The notes under the pieces were generated by a model that was not told where the DNA came from, searched no databases, and saw only the letters and a list, made by a program, of their open reading frames with translations. The position numbers were made by a program, and so were the translations under genes. DNA of 64,000 nt. Origin: Azospirillum sp. TSH100 (lineage in GTDB: Bacteria; Pseudomonadota; Alphaproteobacteria; Azospirillales; Azospirillaceae). This document shows positions 31,789 to 41,286 of this stretch, one piece after another (the stretch's first letter is position 1; every line of letters begins with the position of its first letter). The stretch lies in the NCBI RefSeq assembly GCF_004923295.1, contig NZ_CP039637.1, positions 682,001-746,000 on the forward strand, written 5' to 3'.

Positions 31789-32824
31789 GACTGCGGCGCC
31801 CCCCGATCATACGGACGGGCTCACCAGACGTCGGGGCTGGCTGGTTCCGGCGGTGATCCTGCTGCTGGTCTTCGCAGCCCTGCCGGCGCTGCTGGCCGGC
31901 TTCGACCGCGGCTATTTCTACCAGATCGCCAATCTGGCGCTGATCTTCGTCCTGCTGTCGGCCTCCATGCATCTGGTGACGGGGGTGGCAGGCCTGCTGC
32001 ATCTGGGGCATGCCGCCTTCTACGGCGTCGGCGCCTACACCGCGGCGCTGCTGACCTCAAAGCTGGGGCTGGGCTTCACCGTCACGCTGCCGCTGTCCGG
32101 TCTGGTGGCGGCGCTGGTCGCCTTCCTGGTGGCGCTGCCGACGATGCGGCTGGTCAGCATCTATTTCGCCGTGGCGACGCTGGCCATCGGCCAGATGCTG
32201 TATCTGGTCATGCTGAACTGGGTGGACTTCACCAAGGGCCCCAATGGCATCATCGTCTCCAAGGGGTTCGAGCTGTTCGGCGTCAGCCTGTCCGGCCGCC
32301 TCGCCGCCTATTACACGGTGGCGGCGGTGGTGACGCTGTCGGTGGTGGCGATCGGCCGCCTCAGCCATTCCTATTACGGCAACGCACTGCGTTCGATCCG
32401 CGAGGACGACCAATGCGCCGACGCGATGGGCGTCAGCACCGTGCGGCTGAAGATGGAGGCCTTTACCCTGTCGGCCTTCTTCGCGGGGGTGGCCGGCAGC
32501 CTGTGGGCGCACATGACCGGCTACATCTCGCCGGGCGACTTCAAATTCTCCGAATCCATCCTGATCCTGGCGATGGTGGTGGTCGGCGGGTTGGGCAGCC
32601 TGCCGGGAGCGGTCATCGGCGCGCTGCTGCTGATCCTGCTGCCGGAGGGTCTGCGCGGTCTCGGTGACTTCCGCAACATCATGGTCGGGCTGGTGATGTT
32701 CCTCTCCATCCTGCTGCTGCCGAAGGGGCTGCTGGGCGAGGTTTCCGCCCTGCGTCTGGTCCGCCGGCAGCTGGGTGGGGCGTGGCGGAACACCGGAAAA
32801 GGCGAAGGGATCGGCTGGCGATGA
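31775..32824 (+). CDS. Branched-chain-amino-acid-type ABC permease (LivM family)
   Basis: 349-residue membrane subunit: LGHAAFYGVGAYTAALL (LivM signature), YGNALRSIREDDQCADAMGV (coupling loop), and MVVVGGLGSLPGAVIGALLL. GTG start at 31775 inside the end of the LivH-type gene; the first 20 residues before the membrane part are polar, so a slightly later start cannot be excluded. The stop overlaps the ATPase start by four bases (ATGA). Confidence 0.93.
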   Translation: MNAFETAAPPDHTDGLTRRRGWLVPAVILLLVFAALPALLAGFDRGYFYQIANLALIFVLLSASMHLVTGVAGLLHLGHAAFYGVGAYTAALLTSKLGLGFTVTLPLSGLVAALVAFLVALPTMRLVSIYFAVATLAIGQMLYLVMLNWVDFTKGPNGIIVSKGFELFGVSLSGRLAAYYTVAAVVTLSVVAIGRLSHSYYGNALRSIREDDQCADAMGVSTVRLKMEAFTLSAFFAGVAGSLWAHMTGYISPGDFKFSESILILAMVVVGGLGSLPGAVIGALLLILLPEGLRGLGDFRNIMVGLVMFLSILLLPKGLLGEVSALRLVRRQLGGAWRNTGKGEGIGWR

Positions 32825-33587
32825 CCCATCTTCTTGAAATCCGCAACGTCAGCCGCCGCTTCGGCGGCGTGCAGGCGGTCGGCGACGTCACCGCCCATGT
32901 CGACGAGGGCGAGCTGGTCGGGCTGATCGGGCCGAACGGCGCCGGCAAGACCACGCTGTTCAACCTGATTTCCGGCTTCACCCCGCTGTCCGGCGGCACC
33001 GTCGCCTTCGCCGGCAGGACAATCAGCGGGCTGAAGCCCAATCAGGTGGCCCGGCTCGGCATCAGCCGCACCTTCCAGAATCTGCGTGTCTTCCCCAACA
33101 TGTCGGTCTTCGACAACGTGTCGGTCGGCGCCGTCGGCGCGCTGCCGCAGGGGGCCTTCGGCGCGCTGTTCGGCGGGCTCCACAAGCGCGGCCGCGACCG
33201 CTCCACCGAGATCAGCCGCCGCACCTGGGAGGCGCTGGAGGCGGTTGGCCTGACCCATGTGGCGGCGGAACTGGCGGCCAACCTGCCCTACGGCCAGCGC
33301 AAATATCTGGAGATCGCCCGCGCGCTCGCCATGCGGCCGTGCTTCCTGATCCTGGACGAGCCGGCGGCCGGGCTGAACGACACCGAAACGCGCGATCTGG
33401 CCGCCTTCATCAAGCGGCTGCATGGGCAGGGCCTGACGATCATGCTGGTCGAACACGACATGACGCTGGTCATGGGCATCTGCCAGCGCATCCTGGTGCT
33501 GGCCTCCGGCCGCAAGATCGCCGACGGCACGCCCGATGCTATCCGCACAGACGCGGCCGTCCTCGAAGCCTATCTTGGGGTGGATGA

Positions 33588-33591
<4 letters not shown>
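32821..33591 (+). CDS. ABC transporter ATP-binding protein (LivG family)
   Basis: 256-residue ATPase: Walker A GPNGAGKTT, LivG-type signature LPYGQRKYLEIARAL, Walker B LILDEPAAGLND, H-loop MLVEHDM, with the long insertion between Walker A and signature seen in LivG (LHKRGRDRSTEISRRTWEAL). Start at the ATG in the ATGA overlap; upstream frame is inside the LivM-type gene. It forms a heterodimer with the LivF-type ATPase next to it. Confidence 0.95.
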
Positions 33592-34313
<722 letters not shown>

Positions 34314-34349
34314 AGCCGATTGACGCCATCTGATGGAAGGAAGCCAGTC

Positions 34350-34826
34350 ATGACCCAAACCATGGGCATCCTCGAACGCCGCCGCATCGAGGCGGAAATC
34401 CTGAAGCCGGTCTATGAGGAGATGGCCGCCCGGCTGGGCGAGGCCACCGCGCAGGAGATCCTGGGGGCGGCGATCACCAAGGCGGCCCTGGCCGCCGCCA
34501 AATCCTTCGCCGCGACCGAGCCGGAGGGCACCAGCCTGAAGAGCTTCGCCGATCTTCAACCGCTGTGGACCAAGGACGACGCGCTGCGGCTGGAGGTGAA
34601 GCGGCAGGACGACACCCATTTCGACTACAACGTCACCCGCTGCCGCTACGCCGAGATGTACCGGGAGATGGGGCTGGGGTCGATCGGGCATCTGCTGTCC
34701 TGCAACCGCGACGCCGCCTTCTGCACCGGCTACGACCCGCGCATCAAGATGGAGCGGACCCAGACCATCATGCAGGGCGCCGACCATTGCGACTTCCGCT
34801 ATCGCTTCGACGCGAAGGAGGAATAG
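34350..34826 (+). CDS. L-2-amino-thiazoline-4-carboxylate hydrolase family protein, second copy
   Basis: 158 residues and the more canonical family member: YNVTRCRYAEMYREMGL (C98), GHLLSCNRDAAFCTGYDP (C118, D121, C125), RTQTIMQGADHCDFRYRF (C147). Founding members hydrolyse ATC to N-carbamoyl-L-cysteine; relatives are often beside Liv-type transporters. Start ATG 34350 has GGAAGG upstream; ten extra in-frame codons lie before it. Together with the first copy it brackets the transporter genes. The similar Cys pattern of the two suggests related chemistry on one compound or a hetero-oligomer (inference). Confidence 0.85.
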   Translation: MTQTMGILERRRIEAEILKPVYEEMAARLGEATAQEILGAAITKAALAAAKSFAATEPEGTSLKSFADLQPLWTKDDALRLEVKRQDDTHFDYNVTRCRYAEMYREMGLGSIGHLLSCNRDAAFCTGYDPRIKMERTQTIMQGADHCDFRYRFDAKEE

Positions 34827-34840
34827 GCCGGCTGCGGCCA

Positions 34841-34877
34841 GCGGATGCGTCCTCCGCGCTGCCTAGGCCGCATCCGC
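34841..34877. terminator. Hairpin between convergent operons
   Basis: 9-bp perfect arms GCGGATGCG/CGCATCCGC separated by 19 bases, just after the ATC-family gene stop and reaching into the last codons of the convergent ferritin-like gene. No T-run. A candidate bidirectional terminator. Confidence 0.4.
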
Positions 34878-35804
34878 AACCGCGTCCGGGTTCGACAGCA
34901 GGGACCGGACGAGCGCAAGGCGGCTCAAGGACTGCTCGGCCAATCTCTGTGATTCGTTGAGCAGGGCTTCCTCGGTCGCCTGTTCCGCGGCGGCGAGATA
35001 GATGTCGAGGATCTCCTCGGCATCCCGGATCGACAGGCGCAAGGCCCCCTCCGCCGTGAGCGAGCCCGGACGAAGCAGACCGGCCGCACGGGCATCTTCG
35101 GCGGCATCGCTTCCCGGCACCTCCGGTTCTGCTCCCTGTGCGCAGCCGCGGGCCTTGTCCGCAAGCCGGCGCAGCACGGTCGCCGCTTCCACGGCGCCGG
35201 AAGCCCCGACGGCTGCGGCTGCGGCGTCATCGACCTCGGCCGACGCGGCTTCCATCGCCGTGGACAGTATGAACAGCTCTTCCAGCGTGCGCGGATTGCG
35301 GTGTCTGGCGGGCCGTGACGCATGGTAGGCCTCACGACGCCAGCGGCGCAGCAGGCCGACATGCTCCAACTCTTCGCGGGCCAGCCCCTCGGCCCGGCGC
35401 CGGACCTCTTCGGTCAGCGCCGAGGCGGCGACGTAGGTGTAGAAGGCAAAGGCCCGCTCCTCGTTACGCACCGCAACCGCCAGAGCCTCGTAGGGTCCGA
35501 ACGATGGACCGCCATCGGCCGGATCGAAGGTCTCCGGCATCCGCCAGGAGACCCCTGCCGATCGCGGCGCGCGCAGGCCGTCGCGCTCGGCCCAGCGGCT
35601 CAACTGGTCCTCATGCCCCTTTTCCAGCTCGGCCAGACGCCGGAAGAGGGTGGCGAGTTCGGGCTTCCCCTGCCGGGCGACCATCGCGGCAAGCTGCTCG
35701 TAACGCAGCGCCGCCTCGTGTTCCATCCCGACGGCGACATCCATCAACTCCTCCGCGGTTCCAATCGGCCGAAGTGGGAAATCGGAATTGATCGGAGCGT
35801 CCAT
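34863..35804 (-). CDS. Ferritin-like / rubrerythrin-type di-iron protein
   Basis: 313 residues from ATG 35804. The N-terminal 155 residues form a four-helix bundle with a complete set of di-iron ligands: E28 (EHEAALRYEQLA), E61-x2-H64, E115 (EERAFAFY) and E145-x2-H148. A second helical region (about 245-305) looks related but lacks these motifs. No rubredoxin Cys are present, so it is an erythrin-like form. It may act in peroxide or iron handling. It lies 82 bases downstream of, and co-directional with, the P-type ATPase. A frame extension to 35879 is possible but has no better ribosome site. Confidence 0.82.
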   Translation of the reverse strand: MDAPINSDFPLRPIGTAEELMDVAVGMEHEAALRYEQLAAMVARQGKPELATLFRRLAELEKGHEDQLSRWAERDGLRAPRSAGVSWRMPETFDPADGGPSFGPYEALAVAVRNEERAFAFYTYVAASALTEEVRRRAEGLAREELEHVGLLRRWRREAYHASRPARHRNPRTLEELFILSTAMEAASAEVDDAAAAAVGASGAVEAATVLRRLADKARGCAQGAEPEVPGSDAAEDARAAGLLRPGSLTAEGALRLSIRDAEEILDIYLAAAEQATEEALLNESQRLAEQSLSRLALVRSLLSNPDAVADAA

Positions 35805-35886
35805 TGCGACCTCGCATTCAGGAGTTTGGATGGCGCACGCCCCCAGCGTGGGCTTCCCTGCCGCCTCAGTCCAGACCATTCTTCGA

Positions 35887-38610
35887 TCAGGACGGAGATC
35901 GGTTGGCCGACAGCCGCTTTTCCAACTCCATCAGCAGGAACAGCCCGGCGCCGACAGCGGCCATCGCCGCCCAGGCGGTGAGGCCGACCGCCGCCGTGCC
36001 GAACAGGGTCTGCACGGGGGGCGCATAGGTGAAGGCAAGTTGCAGCACGGTCATCACCGCGATGGACAGCCAGACCGGCCGGCTTCCGGCCAGTGCGGAC
36101 AGCAGCCCGGCCCGGCCATGCAGGTCGCGGGCGCTAAGCAGGAAAAAGATCTCGCCCACCACCAGGGCGTTGACGGCGATGGTCCGCGCCTCTTCGATGG
36201 TGTCGCCCTGCAGGCGGTGGAAGTGGAAAAAGCCGAAGCTGGACGCCACCAGCAGGGCCAGCACCACCAGCATCCGCCGCACCAGCCGGCCGACCAGGAT
36301 CGGTTCGTCGCGCGGACGCGGCGGGCGGGCCATCACGCCGGGTTCCGGCGCCTCGAAGGCCAGCGCCAGCCCGAGCGTCACAGCGGTGACCATGTTGACC
36401 CACAGGATCTGCACCGGCGTGATCGGCAGCAGGCTGCCCGACAGTACCGCCAGCAGGATCACCACCGCCTGCGCGCCATTGGTCGGCAGCATGAACAGGA
36501 TGGTCTTGCGCAGATTGTCGTAGACGGTTCGCCCCTCCTCCACCGCATGGACGATGGAGGCGAAATTGTCGTCGGCCAGCACCATAGCCGCCACCTCCTT
36601 CGCCGCCTCCGTCCCGTTGCGGCCCATGGCGACGCCGATGTCGGCCCGCTTCAGCGCCGGCGCGTCATTGACGCCGTCACCGGTCATGGCAACGGTGTCG
36701 CCCGCCGCCTGGAGTGCTGCGATCAGGCGCAGCTTGTGTTCCGGCGTGGTGCGGGCGAAGACGCTGTTGGCCCGGGCGGCGGCGGCGAATCCGGCCTCGT
36801 CCAGCCGATCCAGCTCCGGCCCGGCGATGACGCCCTCGGGCAGACCGAAGCGCCGGCCGATGGCGGCGGCGGTGGCGGCATGGTCGCCGGTGATCATCTT
36901 CACTGTGATGCCGGCCTGCCGGCAGGCGGTGACCGCGACCAGCGCCTCTTCCCGCGGCGGATCGATCAGCCCGCAGAGGCCGAGCAGTTCCAGCCCCTCC
37001 TCCCGCAGATCCTCGTCGATCAGTTCGGACAGGCCGATGGGGGTGCGCCGCATCGCCAGCGCCAGCACGCGCTGCCCCTGCCCGGCCAGTTCGGCGGTCA
37101 GGACGGTCCAACGCTGCCGCTCCAGCGGGGCGCCGCCATTGCCGCGCCGTTCCCGCTCGCACAGCGCCAGCACCCGTTCCGGTGCGCCCTTCACCACCAG
37201 GATGCCGTGGCCGGCGTGGTCATGATGCAGGGTCGCCATGTACTGGCGCTCGGACTCGAAGGGAAGGGCGTCGCGGCGCGGGTAGCGCGTCGCCTCGCCG
37301 GCCGGGTCCAGCCCCGCCTTCATCGCCAGGGCCAGCAGCGCCCCATCGGTCGGGTCGCCGGCCAGCCGCCACTCGCCGCCCGGATCACGGTGCAGGACGG
37401 CGTCATTGCACAGCAGCGCCGCCCGCGCCAGATCGAGCAGGAGCGGTTCGCCCGCCGGATCGACCAGCCGGTCATCCCGGCTGATTTCCCCCTCCGGCGC
37501 ATAGCCGCTGCCGCCGGCGACATAGGTGGCGTCGGCGGTGACGATGCAGGTCGTCAGCAATTCATTGCGGGTCAGGGTGCCGGTCTTGTCGGTGCAGATG
37601 GTACGGACACTTCCCAGCATTTCGACCGCCGGCAGATGGCGGATGATGGCGTTGCGGCGGGCCATGCGGGTCACCCCCACCGCCATGGTGATGGTCATCA
37701 CCGCCGGCAACCCCTCCGGGATCGCCGCCACCGCCAGCCCGACCGCGGTCAGCACCATGTCCTGCCACGGCTCGCCATACACCAGCATGCCGAACAGGAC
37801 GGTGACCACCGCCAGCAGCAGGATGCCGCCGGTCAGCCAGCGGCCGAACCGCGCCATCGACACCAGCAGCGGCGTAGCCACACTCGTCACGGAGGCCAGC
37901 AGATGGCCGATGCGCCCGACCTCCGTCGCGTCGCCGGTCGCCACCACGATGCCGGTGCCCTGCCCCTGCACCACCATGGTCCCGGCATAGGCCATGCCGC
38001 CGCGGTCGCCGAGTGCGGCATCGGCGGGGACGGCGGCTGCGGACTTGGCGGCGGGGACCGATTCGCCGGTCAGCGCCGCCTCCTGCACCAGCAGCCCCTT
38101 GCTGCGGTCGAGCCGCAGGTCGGCCGGCACCCGGTCGCCGGAAACCAGGAAGACGCGGTCCCCCGGCACCAGCGCGTCGGCCGCCAGGGTCACCGCATGG
38201 CCGTCGCGCAGCACCACCGCCTGGGGCGACAGCAGGTTGCGTATGGCCTCCAGCGCCTGCTCGGCCTTGTCCTCCTGGATATAGCCGATCAGCGCGTTGA
38301 CCAGCACGACGCCGAAGATCACCCCGGCGTCGGTCCAGTGCCTAAGCAGCAAAGCCACCGCACCCGATACGAGAAGCACATAGATCAGCAGATTGTGGAA
38401 CTGGGCCAGGAAGCGCAGCCAGGCCGGCCGCCGTTCCGGCGGGGTGAGGCGGTTGGGCCCGAAATGGGCGAGCCGCGCCGCCGCCTCCGTGCTGCCGAGC
38501 CCATCGGCCGGACTGCCGAGCCGTTCGGCGACGGCGGCGGCCCCCAGCGCGTGCCAAGGGAGGTCGGCCGGTGAAGGAGTGGCGGGGCCTGTGTCTGCCA
38601 GCGGTGGCAT
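35887..38610 (-). CDS. P-type cation-transporting ATPase (P2A, Ca2+-type)
   Basis: 907-residue ion pump: N-terminal cation-ATPase domain, TGES phosphatase loop, helix 4 motif AAIPEGLPAV, phosphorylated D341 in DKTGTLT, KGAPE nucleotide site, MITGDH, and GDGVNDAPAL hinge. IPEGLP is typical of the P2A (SERCA-like) and P2C pumps, not of heavy-metal pumps, and no N-terminal metal-binding domain is present. Calcium or another light cation is therefore likely. Start ATG 38610 has AGGGAGG upstream, better than one 17 codons earlier. Ferritin-like gene follows. Confidence 0.93.
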   Translation of the reverse strand: MPPLADTGPATPSPADLPWHALGAAAVAERLGSPADGLGSTEAAARLAHFGPNRLTPPERRPAWLRFLAQFHNLLIYVLLVSGAVALLLRHWTDAGVIFGVVLVNALIGYIQEDKAEQALEAIRNLLSPQAVVLRDGHAVTLAADALVPGDRVFLVSGDRVPADLRLDRSKGLLVQEAALTGESVPAAKSAAAVPADAALGDRGGMAYAGTMVVQGQGTGIVVATGDATEVGRIGHLLASVTSVATPLLVSMARFGRWLTGGILLLAVVTVLFGMLVYGEPWQDMVLTAVGLAVAAIPEGLPAVMTITMAVGVTRMARRNAIIRHLPAVEMLGSVRTICTDKTGTLTRNELLTTCIVTADATYVAGGSGYAPEGEISRDDRLVDPAGEPLLLDLARAALLCNDAVLHRDPGGEWRLAGDPTDGALLALAMKAGLDPAGEATRYPRRDALPFESERQYMATLHHDHAGHGILVVKGAPERVLALCERERRGNGGAPLERQRWTVLTAELAGQGQRVLALAMRRTPIGLSELIDEDLREEGLELLGLCGLIDPPREEALVAVTACRQAGITVKMITGDHAATAAAIGRRFGLPEGVIAGPELDRLDEAGFAAAARANSVFARTTPEHKLRLIAALQAAGDTVAMTGDGVNDAPALKRADIGVAMGRNGTEAAKEVAAMVLADDNFASIVHAVEEGRTVYDNLRKTILFMLPTNGAQAVVILLAVLSGSLLPITPVQILWVNMVTAVTLGLALAFEAPEPGVMARPPRPRDEPILVGRLVRRMLVVLALLVASSFGFFHFHRLQGDTIEEARTIAVNALVVGEIFFLLSARDLHGRAGLLSALAGSRPVWLSIAVMTVLQLAFTYAPPVQTLFGTAAVGLTAWAAMAAVGAGLFLLMELEKRLSANRSPS

Positions 38611-38753
38611 GTGAACCGCCTCCCTGGGGGATTCTGATCCCAAGCATGACACCTTACCCATTCAGCGAGAAGGGATTCGCCCGGCTGGTCCGCTCCGCGG
38701 CCGGCGCATAAGGGCCGACTGCGAAGCGGACGAGACGGCGCCTCAGACCCTCG

Positions 38754-39518
38754 TCAGACCTGGGCCATGCCGCCGTCGGCGAACAGTTCGATGCCGCTGA
38801 CGAAGCTGCTGTCGTCGGACGCCAGGAAGACGGCGGCCTTGGCGATCTCGTCCGGGTCGCCGACGCGGCCCAGCGGGACCTGGGCGGCAAGGTAATCGAC
38901 CAGACCCTGCTGCTGCGCCGCATCGGGCCCGGCCAGCTCGACCAGACCCGGCGTGCGGATCGGGCCGGGGCTGAGCGTGTTGATGCGGATGCCGCGATCC
39001 TTCAGGTCCAGGATCCAGCTGCGGGCGAAGTTGCGCACCGCCGCCTTGCTGGCGCTGTAAACGCTGAAGGCCGCCGTGCCCATGCTGCCCGCGGTGGAGC
39101 CGGCGAGGATCACCGAAGCGCCCCGGCCGAGCAGCGGCAGCGCCTTCTGCATGGTGAACAGCACGCCCTTCACATTGCGGTTGAAGGTGTCCTCATACTG
39201 CTCCTCGGTGATGGCGCCGAGCGGCAGCATGCCGCCGCCGCCGGCATTGGCGTAGAGCACGTCGAGCCGGCCGGCCTCGCTCTGGATCTGCGCATAGAGC
39301 CGGTCGAGATCGGCGAGGTTGGAGGAGTCCGCCTGCACCCCCGTCGCCTTGCCGCCGGCGGCGACGATCGCCGTCACCGCGGCTTCCAGCTCCGACGGAC
39401 GGCGGCCGGTGAGATAGACGGTGGCGCCTTCGGCGGCGAAGCGCTTGGCCGTGGCGAGGCCGATGCCGCTGGTGGCGCCGGTGACCAGCGCGATCTTGCC
39501 ATCGAGCTTGCGTGACAT
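38754..39518 (-). CDS. Short-chain dehydrogenase/reductase (SDR)
   Basis: 254-residue classical SDR: TGATSGIG, an N-A-G variant (YANAGGGG), catalytic Ser in ILAGSTAG, and YSASK. TGRRPSEL after the second strand suggests NADP preference. C-terminal FVSGIELFADGGMAQV is characteristic of a common group of LysR-linked SDRs of unknown substrate. A good AAGGAG precedes the ATG. It is divergent from the LysR gene at 39623, its probable regulator. Confidence 0.93.
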   Translation of the reverse strand: MSRKLDGKIALVTGATSGIGLATAKRFAAEGATVYLTGRRPSELEAAVTAIVAAGGKATGVQADSSNLADLDRLYAQIQSEAGRLDVLYANAGGGGMLPLGAITEEQYEDTFNRNVKGVLFTMQKALPLLGRGASVILAGSTAGSMGTAAFSVYSASKAAVRNFARSWILDLKDRGIRINTLSPGPIRTPGLVELAGPDAAQQQGLVDYLAAQVPLGRVGDPDEIAKAAVFLASDDSSFVSGIELFADGGMAQV

Positions 39519-39622
39519 CTGAAAGTCTCCTTGGAATTGGGTTGTTCGCTGGAGACAAAGCTATCGACGGCAGATACGCATCGAAATAGAAATGACTGAA
39601 AATTATCATTGCAGGATTGGCG

Positions 39623-40561
39623 ATGTCGAAGCTGCCGGATTTCGAGGGGTTGGCGATGTTCGCCAAGGTGGTGGAGGAGCGGTCCTTCGCCGGTGCGGCC
39701 CGCGCCATGGGGGTGTCGGTCGCCACCGTATCGCGCGCGGTCAGCCGGCTGGAGGAACGGCTGGGGGCGAGGCTGTTCAACCGCACCTCCCGCCGGCTGG
39801 CCTTGACCGATTTCGGCCATTCGCTGGCGGAGCGCGCGACCCGCCTCTATGACGAGGCGGAAGCGGCGGAGAATGCGGTGCGCGAGATGTCCAGCCGGCC
39901 GCGTGGCCTGATCCGCTTCGCGGTGCCGATGTCCTTCGGGCTGCGCTGGGTGGCGCCGCTGTTGCCGGACTTCTTCCGCCTCTATCCCGAGATTTCCATC
40001 GACCTGCATCTGAGTGACGCCGTCGTCGATCTGGTCGGGGACGGCTTCGATGCGGCTCTGCGCATCGCGGTGCTGGCGGACAGTTCGCTGGTGGCGCGGC
40101 GGCTGTGCGGGGTGTCGCCGGTGGTGCTCGCCGCTCCCAGCTATCTCGCCCGCCATGGCGAACCGCGCCATCCCCGCGAACTGAACGGCCATCATTGCCT
40201 GGGCTATGCCTACCGCCGTCGGCAGGACATCTGGCACTTCACCAACAGCGCCGGCGAGGAGGAAAGCGTCACCCCGTCCGGCCCGCTGCGCGTCACCAAT
40301 GCGGATGCACTGGTGCCGATGCTGCTGGAAGGGCTGGCGATCGCCGAACTGCCGGAATTCATGGCGGCCGACCATCTCGCCGACGGGCGGCTGACCGCCA
40401 TCCTGACAGACTGGTCGCTGCCGAAGGGCGGCCTCTATTTCATCACGCCCTCGGCCCGCACGCGGCCGGCCAAGGTCGGAGTGCTTGCCGATTTCCTGAT
40501 CGACCGCCTGTCGGAACCCCTTTGGTGGCGCCGGACCGACGCCGTGGGAGCGTCAGATTGA
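39623..40561 (+). CDS. LysR-family transcriptional regulator (DmlR/CrgA-like)
   Basis: 312 residues from the ATG at 39623 (AGGA six bases upstream). Winged helix: FAKVVEERSFAGAARAMGVSV and ATVSRAVSRLEERLG; inducer domain: RPRGLIRFAVPMSFGLRWVAPLLPDF and GDGFDAALRIAVLADSSLVARRL. The gene is divergent from an SDR gene over about 100 bases, which include a weak AATGA-N10-TCATT inverted element near 39592-39611. A pair of this kind usually means regulator plus target. Confidence 0.93.
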   Translation: MSKLPDFEGLAMFAKVVEERSFAGAARAMGVSVATVSRAVSRLEERLGARLFNRTSRRLALTDFGHSLAERATRLYDEAEAAENAVREMSSRPRGLIRFAVPMSFGLRWVAPLLPDFFRLYPEISIDLHLSDAVVDLVGDGFDAALRIAVLADSSLVARRLCGVSPVVLAAPSYLARHGEPRHPRELNGHHCLGYAYRRRQDIWHFTNSAGEEESVTPSGPLRVTNADALVPMLLEGLAIAELPEFMAADHLADGRLTAILTDWSLPKGGLYFITPSARTRPAKVGVLADFLIDRLSEPLWWRRTDAVGASD

Positions 40562-40572
40562 CGGCAAGTCCG

Positions 40573-41286
40573 TCAATCCAGCGCAAGCAAAGGCACGAAT
40601 GCCTCCTCAAGGCTGCTGCGGTGCAGGCCGATCTTCGCCGGATTGCCGGGCGTCAGGTTCACCGCGCGGATCAGGCGGCGGAGAATCCGCCCTTCGGTCA
40701 CATCCAGGTCGATGATGTTGATACAGCCGTAATCCTGCTCGAAGGCCGACAAGGCCGACAATCCGCCGCCGCAGGCCCAGGACAGCAGCATGCGGTTGAC
40801 CCCGTCATGGGCGACCAGAGCCAGATGGGTCCAGCCCGGTTGCCGGATCAGCGTCTCGATCGCCGGCACCACCCGGTCGCGCACCGCGGCAAAGCTGTCG
40901 CCACCGGCAAAGCGTGCATCCTCGGTCACTGCCTCGAAACCATAGACATAGGCCGCCTCGCGCTGCTCCTTCGGCACCTCCGACAGGCGGCTGGCGCGGA
41001 TTTCCAGAAAGTCGGCGTGATCCTCCACCGGCAACCCGTGCGGTGCGGCGACCAGTTCGGCCGTCTGCCGCGTGCGGGCAAGGCCGGAGCACAGTACACG
41101 GTCGAGCGGCACCCCGGCCAGCAGGACGCCGGCGACACGCGCCTCTTCCCGCCCGCGATCGGTGAGCGCGGCAAGCTTCGGGTTCAGCGGCTTGCCGTCG
41201 GCGTCGTAATAGGCGACATGGCCGTGGCGCAACAGGTAGAGGCGGCGGCGCGCAGTTGTCCCCGCCAGAGGTGTAAACAGACTCAC
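40573..41286 (-). CDS. Histidine phosphatase family protein (phosphoglycerate-mutase-like)
   Basis: 237 residues with the phosphohistidine motif LLRHGHV (R20, H21), GLARTRQTAE, a proton-donor Glu region and second catalytic His in LALVAHDGVNRML. The start is GTG at 41286, which overlaps the stop of the acyl-CoA dehydrogenase gene (GTGA), so it is translationally coupled to it. Such phosphatases recur beside ACAD10/11-type dehydrogenases and phosphotransferases. Here it may remove phosphate from a phospho-intermediate of the same pathway (inference). The N-terminal end could also begin further upstream, but that would lie in the neighbour. Confidence 0.87.
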   Translation of the reverse strand: MSLFTPLAGTTARRRLYLLRHGHVAYYDADGKPLNPKLAALTDRGREEARVAGVLLAGVPLDRVLCSGLARTRQTAELVAAPHGLPVEDHADFLEIRASRLSEVPKEQREAAYVYGFEAVTEDARFAGGDSFAAVRDRVVPAIETLIRQPGWTHLALVAHDGVNRMLLSWACGGGLSALSAFEQDYGCINIIDLDVTEGRILRRLIRAVNLTPGNPAKIGLHRSSLEEAFVPLLALD

